NCBI GenBank assembly: GCA_963930645.1
Contig: OZ005661.1
Coordinates: 196,648,532 to 196,712,531 of the forward strand
Direction: 5' to 3'
DNA length: 64,000 nt
Origin: Salticus scenicus
Lineage: Eukaryota > Arthropoda > Arachnida > Araneae > Salticidae
Of the stretch, positions 1 to 10,069 are shown piece by piece; the stretch's first letter is position 1, and every line of letters starts with the position of its first letter. A program made the translations under genes and the position numbers. The notes beneath the pieces were generated by a model. It was not told the origin of the DNA. It saw only the letters and a program-made list of their open reading frames with translations, and searched no databases.

Positions 1-57
1 CTTAATATTAAGTGAGAAAAAAAGGGAAAGAAAATTTCACATACTAACCTGATAATA

Positions 58-271
58 CAGTCGGCAGCAAAAGTATCCAAGCACTAGCAAACATTCCTAT
101 GCAAGAAAATTACACTTAATACTGTTTTGTTAAATAAATTCTTGTTGAATCATTTTTCTTAGACTGACTAAGCACAGGGTTCGACAAGGATCTATTTAAC
201 AAAACTGTATTAAGTGCACTTTTTTACATAGGAATTTTTTGCTAGTGCTCAGATACTTTTGCTGCCGACTG
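58..271. mobile_element. CGGC-family foldback MITE, copy 1
   Basis: The element is 214 bases and almost entirely one inverted repeat. It starts CAGTCGGCAGCAAAAG and ends CTTTTGCTGCCGACTG, with TA on both sides. The arms contain CACTAGCAAA, a CACTTAATAC box and AAATAAATTCTTGTTGAATC, and they meet near the centre. TA duplication and CAGT ends are typical of Tc1/mariner-type MITEs. It encodes nothing. Confidence 0.92.
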
Positions 272-312
272 TAACCACTTGTGTTATAGAAAAACAATTT
301 TCGATATAATAT

Positions 313-408
313 GGCTTCAATGCCCTCCATGTTCCCATCAAAATTATACCTCTGGTGGCCCAGACCGTCGCCAATTACTAGTGCGACGTAAAACCCATCC
401 ACCCACCC
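313..408 (+). mobile_element. SINE-A 3' fragment with 12-bp target duplication
   Basis: This is a 5'-truncated copy of the tRNA-derived SINE seen complete at 13364-13681. It keeps the CTCCATGTTCCCATCAAAA box, TTATACCTCTGG, CAATTACTAGTGCGACGTAA and a CATCCACCCACC tail. The flanks TCGATATAATAT (301-312 and 409-420) are a perfect 12-base duplication. The paralogous segment near 2156-2167 has a single TCGATATAATAT and no SINE. Confidence 0.9.
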
Positions 409-553
409 TCGATATAATATTCTATTAATGTAAGCCATGTAGAACACATATGTGGAAGATCTCAATTACCTTTTGTTGACGCTGTTGTTACTACTATCGT
501 TCGGACTCCCGTTTCAGCTTCACTGTCCTACCTGTATGATAAACCGTGACCTG

Positions 554-1046
554 CAGTCGGCAGGAAAAGTATCCTACCACTAGCAAAAATTCCTAAATAA
601 AAAAAAAAGTACACTTAATACAATTTTGTTAAATAAATCCTTGTAGAATTCTTTTCTTATGGCGTTATTCACTGTTAACTTCAACTCTCGGTTCAATGTA
701 AAAAGTTGAAAAGCGCGTAAAGGCAGAGTATAGCTTTCCAAGAAAATTTGCCCTCTGCTTCTGCCATCCAGCGCGAAAGTTTTCATATAATTTATGATTG
801 GTAATTTTCAGTTAAAAAAATCTGAAAATATCATTGCCGCTAGATGGCAGATGCAATGCGTCAAACTTTGCTAAGAAGTTCAACCCTGACTTTATACGCT
901 TTTCAAGATTTCGTGTTCAACCAGGAGTTAGAGTTATTGGTGAATACAGCCGTAAGTCAGTCTAAAAACACGATTCATAGGATTCATTTAATAAATCAGT
1001 ATTAAGTCTAACTTTTTTTTATATAGGAATTTTTGCTAGTGCTCGT
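554..1046. mobile_element. CGGC-family MITE, long form, truncated
   Basis: The ends are the usual CAGTCGGC arm and the matching TTTTTGCTAGTGCTCG arm. Between them are extra inverted arms: the 661-740 stretch, with GTTGAAAAGCGCGTAAAG, is complementary to 880-950, with CTTTATACGCTTTTCAAG. The element is thus a ~500-base version of the 214-base MITE. The outer right terminus is missing, because a hAT-type element starts at 1047. Confidence 0.8.
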
Positions 1047-1391
1047 CACTGAGCTGAAGAAAAAGTTGAGCAAATGCTTCCAATACCTTTACGCAGTGTT
1101 CTTGTGTGCCAGTTTTTCTGCAATCATTTGCCGTACAGAGTCAAACCTTGCACGGCAAGCAACATTTGTCGGGACGTCTATTACTATTATACTCTTTAAA
1201 GAATTAAAATTTAAAATTGTAATATCATGTTTAGCATATGGTTGTTCGAACAGACGACCTTTACACAATTTTACTTTGAAATTTAAAGATATCAAATGCT
1301 TTTTGCCGTGCAATGCTCGGAAGACAATCCTTCCAAAAACGGCACGCAAAATCCAGTCTAGCATTTCCTCCAGTTGCCCTTCAGCTCAGTG
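1047..1391. mobile_element. hAT-type MITE, copy 1
   Basis: The ends CACTGAGCTGAAG and CTTCAGCTCAGTG are inverted, and the body is a clear homologue of 16292-16625. Both copies share a CGAACAxACxACCTTTACAC core. The second copy has an exact 8-base target duplication, which identifies the hAT superfamily. This copy lacks matching flanks, so one side has been rearranged. A conserved antisense open frame of 78-91 codons is present in both copies, but it has no transposase motif that I recognise. Confidence 0.8.
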
Positions 1392-1560
1392 GTTATTAAG
1401 ACAAACGGGATCGTCAAAAGTAATTTATTTTAAGAAACAAGTTATAAATTTTAAGGAAACAAATCTGAAAATATACATGAACCAAAAATATTTTTTTTAT
1501 TATTATTTTAAGTGAGAAAACAAAAAAAAAAAAAGGAAAGAAAACTTCACATACTAACCT

Positions 1561-1906
1561 GGGGGTACATACAAATGAAACACTTCCAGTTACAAAGTCG
1601 TTTACAGGCGTTCCAAATGTATGACTGCGGTCTGCTGCAAAAGTATCCGAGCACTAGCAAAAATTCCTATGTGAAAAGAGCACACTTAACACTGTTTTGT
1701 TAAATAAATCCTTGTCGAATCATGTTCTTAGACTGACTAAAAACCTGATTCGATAAGGATTTATTTAACAAATCGGCATTAAGTGTACCTTTTTTACATA
1801 TGAATTTTCGCAAGTGCTCTGTTACTTTTGCTGCCTACTGTATTTGCAAAAAACTTGCAAAATTTATGTCATCGAAATTCCAAGCGTTCCGTTTGTATAT
1901 AACCCC
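1561..1906. mobile_element. GGGGTAC-ended inverted-repeat element hosting a CGGC MITE
   Basis: The left end GGGGGTACATACAAATGAAA and the right end CCGTTTGTATATAACCCC are inverted. A related copy lies at 11894-12249 and a half copy at 2733-2802. All of them are interrupted by, or end at, a CGGC MITE next to TTTTGCAAG/CTTGCAAAA. The paralogous segment near position 51 reads straight through without the element. The superfamily is unknown. Confidence 0.65.
1628..1840. mobile_element. CGGC-family foldback MITE, copy 3
   Basis: It runs from a mutated CGGTCTGCTGCAAAAG start to a CTTTTGCTGCCTACTG end with TA after it. It is 213 bases and palindromic, and lies inside the GGGGTAC-ended element. Confidence 0.88.
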
Positions 1907-1914
1907 TGATACTA

Positions 1915-2126
1915 CAGTCGGCAGCAAAAGCATCCAAGCACTAGCAAAAATTCCTATATAAAAAAATTACGCTTAATGCTGTTTTGTGAAATAAATCCTT
2001 GTTAAATCATGTTCTTAGACTGACTAAGCACAGCGTTCAACAAGGATCTATTTAATAAAACTGTACTAAGTGCCCTTTTTTATATAGGAATTTTTGCTAG
2101 TGTTCAGACATTTTTTCTGCCGACTG
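1915..2126. mobile_element. CGGC-family foldback MITE, copy 4
   Basis: A full palindromic copy, CAGTCGGCAGCAAAAGC to TTCTGCCGACTG, flanked by TA. It is the paralogue of the copy at 58-271 through the segmental duplication. Confidence 0.9.
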
Positions 2127-2300
2127 TAACCACCTGCATTATAGAAAAACAATTTTCGATATAATATGCTATTAATGTAAGCCATCTCAAACACATATGT
2201 GGAAAATCTTTATTTCCTTTTGTTGACGCTAGTGTTACTACTATCGTTCCGACTCCTGTTTTAGCTTCACTGACCTATCTGTATAATAAACTGTGACCTG

Positions 2301-2720
2301 CACTCGGCAGCACAAGTATCCGAGCACTAGCAAAAATTCCTATGTAAAAAAGTACACTTACAGTCGGCTGCAAAATTATTCGAGCACTAGCCAATAATTC
2401 CTATATTTAAAAAGTACACTTAAGACTGTTTTGCTAGGTAAATCCTTGTCGAAACATGTTCTTAGACTGAATAGGAACATGACTCGACAAGGATTTATTT
2501 AACAAAGCTGTATTAAGTGTACCTTTTTTTGGCAAGGATTATTGCTAGTGCTCGAATAATTTTGCAGCCGACTGTAATACAGTTTTATTAAATAAATCCT
2601 TGTCGAATCCTATTCTTAGGCTGTTATTAACAATAACTTCAACTGCCGGTTGAACATGAAAATTTGAAAAGCGTATAAAGGCGGGGTCGAAATTTTCCGC
2701 AAATTGTGCCGTGTTGTTGC
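2301..2720. mobile_element. CGGC-family MITE, long form, interrupted
   Basis: The left arm starts CACTCGGCAGC and stops at AGTACACTTA (2360). It resumes at 2577 with ATACAGTTTTATTAAATAAA, after a complete second MITE. It then shows the long-form arm (GAAAAGCGTATAAAGGCG). The right half is missing. Confidence 0.8.
2361..2574. mobile_element. CGGC-family MITE (CGGCTGC subfamily) nested in another copy
   Basis: A 214-base palindrome from CAGTCGGCTGCAAAATTATT to AATAATTTTGCAGCCGACTG, flanked by TA. It sits in the CACTTA/ATACAG box of an older relative, so it is the younger insertion. Confidence 0.92.
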
Positions 2721-2732
2721 TGCTATCTAGCG

Positions 2733-2930
2733 GTATAGGGTTTCATACAAACGGAACACTTGCAACTTTGATGACGTAAATTTTGCAAGTTTTTTGCAAA
2801 TACAGTCGGCAGCAAACGTATCCGAGCACTAGCAAAAATTCCTATGTACAAAAAGTACACTTAATGCAGTTTTGTTAAATAACTCCTTGTTGAATCCTGT
2901 TTTTAGTCAGTGTAAGCACATGATTCGGCA
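2733..2930. mobile_element. Half GGGGTAC element joined to a half CGGC MITE
   Basis: Bases 2733-2802 match the left part of the element at 11894-12249, including GATGACGTAAATTTTG. Bases 2803-2930 are the left half of a CGGC MITE (CAGTCGGCAGCAAACG). Both stop without their right halves. Confidence 0.7.
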
Positions 2931-2984
2931 TGACCCTAAAGCATAAAATTACCTGTCTGACTAAAACAATTTTTGCTGTCATAT

Positions 2985-3070
2985 CTCAGGACATCGCCTA
3001 GGTGTGAATCCCAAACAGTCACCCACTGTCCATTGCGTAGTCATAGTGCGAAGCTAAATCCCCTCATATC
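2985..3070 (+). mobile_element. Degenerate SINE-A tail
   Basis: A weak match to the SINE-A 3' region: GTGAATCCCAAACAGTCACC, then CATTGCGTAG and TAGTGCGAAGCTAAATCCCC. It is strongly diverged and has no recognisable target duplication. Confidence 0.45.
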
Positions 3071-3079
3071 AACCCTACC

Positions 3080-4260
3080 TGAAAAATTTTTGTATTAGAG
3101 CCTGCGCATTAGAAAATGCGATTACTATCCCGTTTCACATGTCACATTAGATACTCACATTGAGCGCGCTTAATGTTTACACGCTAAATAATTGCTTTTG
3201 TTGATAATTTATCTGCTTTGTTAAAAAAATTATTTTATTCGAAGTCATATTCGTCTCATTTTTAGTTTCTTTCTGTTATCACCTGTGTTATTGCATTGTA
3301 AATTGTCTGTTCAGAAGAACATTTTCTGTTTCTTTTTGAAAAATATCTGATTCTGAAAAACTCTCAGAAAGGTAAATGAATTTCATTCTTCTCACTTGTT
3401 TAGTGCTTAAGTTTATGTATGTTTATTGATTTATCAGAAAATTTGCTTTTGCTTTTGTCATTGTCATGGGTTGATAAGTAAAAATTTTGACTTTAATTTC
3501 ATCGAATAAAAATTCTACTTCGAAATATTTCGCTGCCATATTTGAAAATTCAGAACTTTAAATGCACTTATTTACATGTTAAAGTACTCGGAGGATGTCG
3601 TAAGAGTGCAATAATTCAAAGCATGGGGGGAAAGTCATTATACATGTGGGAGGGGAATCAAATCTTGCTCTGTAACTCCCCGCCCCCTCTCTCCACAAAA
3701 TAACTATGGCTTTAGAAACAATACAGACTTTAGTTCCTAGACTAAACATACGACATTTTATCATAAAAACAACAGCATTCACCTGAGAAACAAATATGTA
3801 ACTATTCCTATTTAGCATTTATATAATTTTGGCATTAACTTGTGACGCGACTCTAGATTAAATATTTCAAAACAAGTTTTGTAAACAAAGTTTCTTATTT
3901 ACATATAGGGAATTAAATAAAACAGTTTCATAAAATATTGCACAATTTAAATTGAAGTTAAAAAAGACACAATTATGCATTCAAACTAATATTTCAAATT
4001 CTTAGTTTAAAAATGATCTTTTTAAATTCTCACTCATTAAGAAGGACGCAGATAAGTTATTTTAAGTTTATTTTACATGGTTAAGTTCTTATCTAAAAAT
4101 TCGCAAGGTAAGTAAACAAAACAACACATTTAATAGAAAAGTTTAAAAGAATATATGAAAATGTATTACATAATATTCTCCGAGGCTGCTAAAGAAGGAA
4201 TAAGATTACTTTGAATGAAATTTAGCTAATTTTTAATAGAATAATAAGTATAATTTATCT
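3080..4260. other. AT-rich stretch without recognised features
   Basis: I see no coding potential, splice-flanked exon or inverted-terminal element here. Short A/T runs and unique-looking sequence only. Confidence 0.6.
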
Positions 4261-4261
4261 A

Positions 4262-4269
4262 TATGTGTA

Positions 4270-4343
<74 letters not shown>

Positions 4344-4346
4344 CAC
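4262..4346. repeat. (TG)n-(TA)n microsatellite
   Basis: A run of TG followed by about 27 TA dinucleotides. A poly-T run follows at 4441-4459. Confidence 0.98.
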
Positions 4347-4899
4347 TTTAGTACTTTTTTTAATCTTTCTGTAAATGACAATTATTAACCTCTCTAGAAA
4401 TTTTTAAGTAATGTTGAAGTTATTTTTAACATTTTGTAATTTTTTTTTTTTTTTTTTTTATGTCAGTAAATGGTTTACAACATGATTTCCATTTTATGGA
4501 TAAATAACTATATTTTTCCAATATTTTGTTATCTATTCAATAATGAAATGTGAATATCGAAAACTATTTTACCAACCCTTGAAGTCTATTCAATTTTATT
4601 GAAGGTTGTTTATCTATGTACAGTAAAGTACATCCATTCAACGACCGGCTGAATCAAGGTGTAGCGATTCTATGTGAGATTTCGATACATGTTTTGCTGG
4701 ATTTGATGGTGGTTTTTGGTGATCTCTTACTAATACATTCTTTAAAAAAAAAAAAAAATCCTCTCCTTTCCATTCGTGGGGGAGATGTCAAAAACAGATT
4801 TGTCGGCTTAATTCTGCTCCAGATTACCTCACGATAAAAAAATTTCAAATGAAGACTAACTTTGAGTAGTAACTTTAACCGACGTTTAAACGATTTCAT

Positions 4900-4901
<2 letters not shown>

Positions 4902-4950
<49 letters not shown>
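4902..4950. repeat. (TA)n microsatellite
   Basis: About 24 TA units directly left of the foldback element at 4953. It may reflect the target preference of that element, or slippage after insertion. Confidence 0.95.
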
Positions 4951-4952
<2 letters not shown>

Positions 4953-5826
4953 AGGGTGTTCTAAAAGTCCCACACACCCCTCCTAAATCGAAAATGAGTC
5001 GAAAATTTGAAAAATGGTGAAACACATGCTCCATGAATTCGAGAGGGTGTAAAAAATTTGGACCGGTTGGGGGGCGGCTAGGGAGGGTAACTTTAAAATT
5101 TCAAAAGGGAAGGCATATATTGTGACACATCCCTGGAAACGTCTCTTCAAAACAATGAATTTGATATAAATGGTTTTGCCCAACTATAAAGGAGATACTT
5201 GAGTTTATGGACATTTGAAATGAGGATTTTATACTTATGTACCCCCTTTAATATACGTTGCAGTAACAAAGTATTTATATCAAATTCATCGTCTTGAAGA
5301 GACGTTTCCAGGGATGCATCACAAGACATACTTTCCTGTTTGAAATTTTAAAGTTACCCTCCCTAGCGGCACTACTACTACCCCCCCCCCCTCTCCCGGG
5401 TCGAAACACTTTTGGGCAAAGTATGTCTTGTGATACATCCCTTGTAACGTCACTTAAAGACAATAAATTTGATATAAGCAGTTTTGTCCTGCAATGTTTT
5501 TAAAGAGAATACATAAGTATAAAATTCACTTTTAAAAGTCTAAAAACTCCTGCATCTCCCTTAATAATCATCTTAGGACAAAACTATTTATATCAAATAC
5601 ATTGTTTTAAAAAGCCATTTCCAGGCATGTATCGCAAGACATACCTTCCTATTTGAAATTTCAAAGTTACCCTCCCTGGTGGCCCTCCTAGCTCCCCTCC
5701 CCCCTTCCTGGGCCCAAACTTTTATTACCAATAGAGGTCCCTCTTCAATTCAATGAATACGTGTTTTGCCATTTTTCATAATTCCGACTCATTTTCGAGT
5801 TAAAAGGGGAGGGGGATTTTGGAACG
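4953..5826. mobile_element. Complex foldback element with GGGTGTTCTAAAAG end
   Basis: The outer arms 4975-5033 and 5755-5812 are inverted (CGAAAATGAGTCG against CGACTCATTTTCG, and AAAAATGG against CCATTTTT). Inside is a second inverted pair: the 5070-5168 arm (GAGGGTAACTTTAAAATTTC, CATCCCTGGAAACGTCTC) mirrors 5278-5365. A third diverged arm runs from 5420 to 5690. The left end resembles Tc1/mariner-type termini, but no transposase was seen. Short C-runs are scattered through it. Confidence 0.7.
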
Positions 5827-5829
5827 AAT

Positions 5830-6650
5830 TTTTGAATTATTTTAAATATATTGATTAGCGAAGCATGTAAAACAAATTTACAATCAATAAAACATTTTTC
5901 TTCATTGGGTGCATTTCGTATCTTTCTGAAAACTAAAAAATGCATCATCGTGCAACATGTTTCTGTTGAACACAATATTGAATCTGAAATCTGAGGGTTG
6001 GCCAGTTTCGTTTCGCATTTTGCTTTCAGTTTTGTTATACTAAAGTGAATTATAATAGTTATTTATTGCATATATTTTCGCATGTGGAAATTAAGTTGTA
6101 TTGCCTAGAAGATAATTATTCACACTCTAACATTCAGTGATTTTGCACTTAAATATTAGAGACTAGAAACACATTTTACGCAACGATATTTTAATATATT
6201 TTACTTGTTTTAATCGTTTTTTTTTTCTCTATATTTGGTAGATAGAAACATTAATAATAAATTTAAGAAATTGCACCCAGACAAGATAGGCGACGCTAAT
6301 AAAATATAAATTTTGAGATTGTTGCTTAAAAAAATGCACATTAAATGCCAAAACGTGTATAAATCTTTATTTTTTCTCTTCGAGGAGTAAATGCACCTCG
6401 CTGTTTTATTAATAAATTCGCGTTGTTTTCTTTCCCTTTTTTTTTTTTTTTTTTTCTTGATGAAATGCCATGCTATTTAGATTTGATTCAATTGTTGCTT
6501 TTTACAATTTATAGTGCTTACAAAGTGATTTATTAAATTATTTAAATTTAATGAGGAAAAGATGTAGGTGTCATAAACGAAAATTAAATAGGATTTTTTT
6601 TTTTTTTTTTTTTATATAGATATGTATGAGGAGGTACCTATCTAATAACT
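5830..6650. other. AT-rich stretch without recognised features
   Basis: Only homopolymer T runs (6437-6456 and 6594-6613) and unique-looking AT-rich sequence are visible. Confidence 0.6.
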
Positions 6651-6654
6651 ACTT

Positions 6655-6885
6655 TTACTTTCTCTTTCCGTTTTATAGCGTTGAGAAAGTAATTTTTCGA
6701 GGTTAATTTTTCTAAATTGGAGTATTGTTATATTTACATGTTTTAATGCCTTTTGAATCCGAAAATTAGGCTTTTAGCAATTTTAGTGTATCTGTCAGTG
6801 TCTGAAAAACAAATTGTAGCAGGAAGTCCAAAATGGTATTCAAAATCTATATCATACAGGGATGTTACACAAACTCGTTCGTTAA
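6655..6885 (-). mobile_element. HT1 3'-end fragment (diverged)
   Basis: A degenerate hairpin, CTTTCTCTTTCC...GAGAAAGT, is followed by TTGTTATATTTACATGTTTT and GAAAATTAGGCTTTTAGCAA. Then come GTGTATCTGTCAGTGTCTG and CATACAGGGATG. The order matches the 3' third of HT1 on the minus strand. It is old and incomplete. Confidence 0.6.
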
Positions 6886-7290
6886 GATTAAGTCACTAGA
6901 GCGGCGTAAAACTCAACCAACATCAACCTAGTGAGTATGTCACCCACTGGCCCAGAGCTTTAATTTTTTCTTTTGTATTTTAATCCTGCTATGTGATATT
7001 TGTCCTCATCTCAACGAAATTTACAAGGGGGGGGGGTGTTATCGAGTCAAGCATACAAATAGGATGTATATGTTAAAAATAAATAACATACGCAGAATGC
7101 AAACACTTATCACCTGCAGATGTCTTCTATCCATCCCCAGCAGTGCATCCCAAAACGTCACACATAGTGCTGTACTAGTGCGATATTAAACATAACCAAT
7201 GAACAAGACAAAATTTAGGGTAGAATCTTAGATCGTCACCAATTGACCATTGTGTAGCTCTAATGAGATATTGAATCCACACAACTCTTA
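6885..7290. mobile_element. Cluster of degenerate SINE-A tails
   Basis: Short matches to the SINE-A tail: CACTAGAGCGGCGTAAAACT near 6893, a degraded CTGTACTAGTGCGATATTAA near 7173, and GTCACCAATTGACCATTG near 7233. They are too diverged to give ends. Confidence 0.4.
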
Positions 7291-7294
7291 TTCT

Positions 7295-8180
7295 GTAGAG
7301 TTTTTTGTTCCTCGAAGGTTAGTAATGTCCAATAAAATGATCAAATATATAAGAAAAATGTGTTCGAATAGGAAATGCTTTCATTTTAGTTAAAACAGCT
7401 TTGTGTTTTAACATATGTTTTATTTTATTTCAGTTTATATGAAATTCCTGATCATATACTTTTTTAATGTCGTTATTAAAAACTTGGCGTTAATGCAATC
7501 ACAACTGTTATTGATACATCTTATTTGATTGAAATATTAATTATTTAGAATTTTGACTAAGTCTCAATTTGGTAAATTATCTGGATTTTGTTAATCTATT
7601 CTGAGTTCTCAAGTGCTCGACTGCACATGGGGCTCGTTTGGCTATCAAAAAGAAATAATAACGTCTATATCTATTTAATCTTTAATGCAGTGAAATTCCC
7701 AAGAATGCAGTCGCCGAACAGGCACTTTTTTGGGAATATTGCAGGCATGCTTTCATTTTTAATAATTTTTTCTAGCTTATCTATTGCTAATCAGCAGCAA
7801 CTATTTTAGAAAAATGCAATTTATGATTAAATCTTATGTCAGTTTTTTTTTTTTTTTAATAGAAAATCGGTGATTAGCACTTCAAAGAGTTAGCCCTGCT
7901 AAAAATAATGATAATTTGCCGAACTGAAATTTTAAAAGTCAAAATAGAGATAAAAGGCCGAACATGGCAGTTTAGTGGTTCATGTCACGTGATTCATCTT
8001 GAACCACGTAAAGCTAATCCTTCATCCATTGAACCAGCACTGTATTTATCTCGTTGTAATGAACCTATATTTCCAATTTATTTTGGCATTTAAGGCTGTA
8101 TAAGCTCAGAATTGACTAATTTATTGATAGATATAGATTGTATTTTAATTAATATCTTCGCAACTAATTAAAATTTTAAA
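7295..8180. other. AT-rich stretch without recognised features
   Basis: No supported gene or repeat. Open frames of 60-73 codons occur (for example 7588-7809 and 7908-8093), but they lack splice signals or a recognisable domain. Confidence 0.5.
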
Positions 8181-8184
8181 ATTT

Positions 8185-8446
8185 TGTTTTCACAATCCCC
8201 TCGGGAAGGCTCGTGGGCATCCGTATGCCATTTCTTGTACTTCTACGTTCAATACGGGTTGAACGTATAGACGGACCGACAGGCAGACAAACTTTTACTT
8301 TTATTATTACAGATATTTCTATTAAATACTTGGGAAATGTTTCATACCTTCTCTTTCCATTTTAAATCTTTGATTATTTTATTTTATTTTTTCCCCAAAA
8401 GTTCTATAAACACTACTTCAACGTGGGTAACGCCGGATACATCTGC
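8185..8446 (+). mobile_element. Helitron-type 3' end fragment
   Basis: It contains GGACCGACAGGCAGACAAAC and CTTTTATTATTACAGAT, then AACGCCGGATACATCTGCTAG followed by T. A GC-richer segment ending in CTAG|T is the usual 3' end of arthropod Helitrons and resembles the one at 56694. No 5' end was recognised nearby. Confidence 0.5.
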
Positions 8447-8652
8447 TAGTTTTATAATACACATTTTTTTTCCTTATTAAATTGGCGATTAAAATTAACT
8501 GAAATTAAAATGAATGTAACACTGACCAAATTTTTGTTATCTTAAGATAATCGTTTATCAATAAAAATTCAAATCTATTGAATATTGCGATTTGTTACGC
8601 TGTATCCTCATTCGAAGGGTCATACTTTTTAACACGATCACACCGGCATGTA

Positions 8653-8862
8653 CAGTCGGCAGCAAAAGTATCCGAGCACTAGCAAATAATTCTGATATCA
8701 AAAAAGTACACTTAAAACTGTTTTCTTAAATTAATCCTTGTCGAATCATGTTCTTAAACTAAGATCCTAACTCGACAAAGAATTATTTAACAAAGCAGTA
8801 TTAAGTGTACTTTTTTCAGACAGGGATTATTGCTAGTGCTCGGATACTTTTGCTGCCGACTG
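8653..8862. mobile_element. CGGC-family foldback MITE, copy 8
   Basis: A full copy from CAGTCGGCAGCAAAAGTATC to GATACTTTTGCTGCCGACTG, flanked by TA. Only about 50 bases separate it from the next copy. Confidence 0.93.
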
Positions 8863-8914
8863 TACTACTGCTGGCTCATAGCTATTTCAAGAAGAGGTAC
8901 TGAATGGCGTTTTA

Positions 8915-9128
8915 CAGTCGGCTGCAAAATTATTCGAGCACTAGCAATAATCCCTGTCTAAAAAAAGTACACTTAATACTGCTTTGTTAAATAAATCCTT
9001 ATCGAGTCATGTTCTTAGTCAGTCTAAAAACATGATTCGACAAGGATTTATTTAACAAAACAGTCTTAAGTGTACTTTTTTAATATAGGAATTATTGGCT
9101 AGTGCTCGAATAATTTTGCAGCCGACTG
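8915..9128. mobile_element. CGGC-family MITE (CGGCTGC subfamily), copy 9
   Basis: A full palindrome from CAGTCGGCTGCAAAATTATT to AATAATTTTGCAGCCGACTG, flanked by TA. It belongs to the same subfamily as 2361-2574 and 15245-15458. Confidence 0.93.
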
Positions 9129-9451
9129 TACGTTTGGCGATTTTTTCATACTTCATTGACTAAGGATAGTATTACTACATAGCAACTTAAAAAGAAAAAA
9201 AATGAAGTAACGTTTGGACGAGACGGCTTTGTGTCATACTAATGCTACGTTATGGACAAACGGCGAGGTGACCATATTAGAGTATCTTTATAACAATATA
9301 GTGTTGAACACAAATATAATTACACATTTACAGTAGATTTTATTTAAATAAATGAAGAGGGATATCTTAATAATTATGTTAATTTTCTTTGCTACAATGT
9401 TTCAAAAATTAGAAAAACAATTTCAAAATAGAGGCTGCCTTGTAACTTCGA

Positions 9452-9640
9452 GGTGGGTAGGTTTTAACGTCGCACTAGTACTGTGTGATAGGTAACTGGA
9501 GATGGCTTGCGACGCAGTCCTAAGGATGGTCCGGAGACATGCTATCCCAGTTATGATCATTCATGAAGGCGATGGCTCCTCCGCTTCGGTCATCTCCAGA
9601 GGTATAATTTAGATGAAATTTCGAGGACATATGATCACCG
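9452..9640 (-). mobile_element. SINE-A, 5'-truncated
   Basis: On the minus strand it reads through the middle box (CCTCGAAATTTCATCTAAAT), TATACCTCTGGAGATGACC, CATGTCTCCGGACC and the tail ACTAGTGCGACGTTAAAACC. No tRNA head is present. Confidence 0.7.
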
Positions 9641-9792
9641 TAGAGAGCTTTAAAAGACGAGAGGCTTCAATAGCAAGTCAGCTTATCATTGGTTTAGAAA
9701 CATATTTTTGACTACCATCAACATTTAAGCTTTTTTAATGGCTGTAAAACATAACACTATACTAAAACCTATAACTGAAATACATTTAATAC

Positions 9793-9823
<31 letters not shown>

Positions 9824-10069
9824 CCGAAGCAGAAGAGTTATATCCCTCCGGGAAGGATTGAAATTGTGAAAGCATTTCTTCGAAAACCATCTTTAGGGGT
9901 GATTTCCAGAACGTCGTAAGTAGCACACACTGTAGCACAAAGGCGAAGTAAAACCCCCTCAACCTCAAATAAAATTCACTGAGCATTGATAAAAGTACAG
10001 AACAGATGCCCAATACTACATTCGACAGTAAAATCATTGAAGCGCACTTCTACAAGTTTCATATTTTTT

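Larger units (their letters stand above)
1..800. repeat. Local segmental duplication, copy A
   Basis: This segment matches 1503-1560 joined to 1905-2720, in the same order and orientation. The shared parts are an AT-rich lead-in (CACATACTAACCTGATA), a complete CGGC MITE, a ~280-base spacer and the start of a long-form CGGC MITE. Copy A alone carries a SINE at 313-408. Copy B alone carries the elements at 1561-1906 and 2361-2574. The two copies therefore give empty sites for each other. Confidence 0.85.
1503..2720. repeat. Local segmental duplication, copy B
   Basis: This is the partner of 1-800. The alignable parts are 1503-1560 and 1905-2720. The offset changes from 1857 to 1747 across the SINE of copy A, which is the expected 108 bases (96-base SINE plus one 12-base duplication). 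Confidence 0.85.

Noticed and set aside
1089..1364. Antisense frame shared by the two hAT MITEs as a gene
   Set aside because: The element is short, has no recognised transposase motif, and the second copy's frame is truncated. Kept only as a note in the findings.
4654..5034. 126-codon minus-strand frame with an (YI)n stretch
   Set aside because: The repeated residues are the translated (TA)n microsatellite. The rest crosses into the foldback element.
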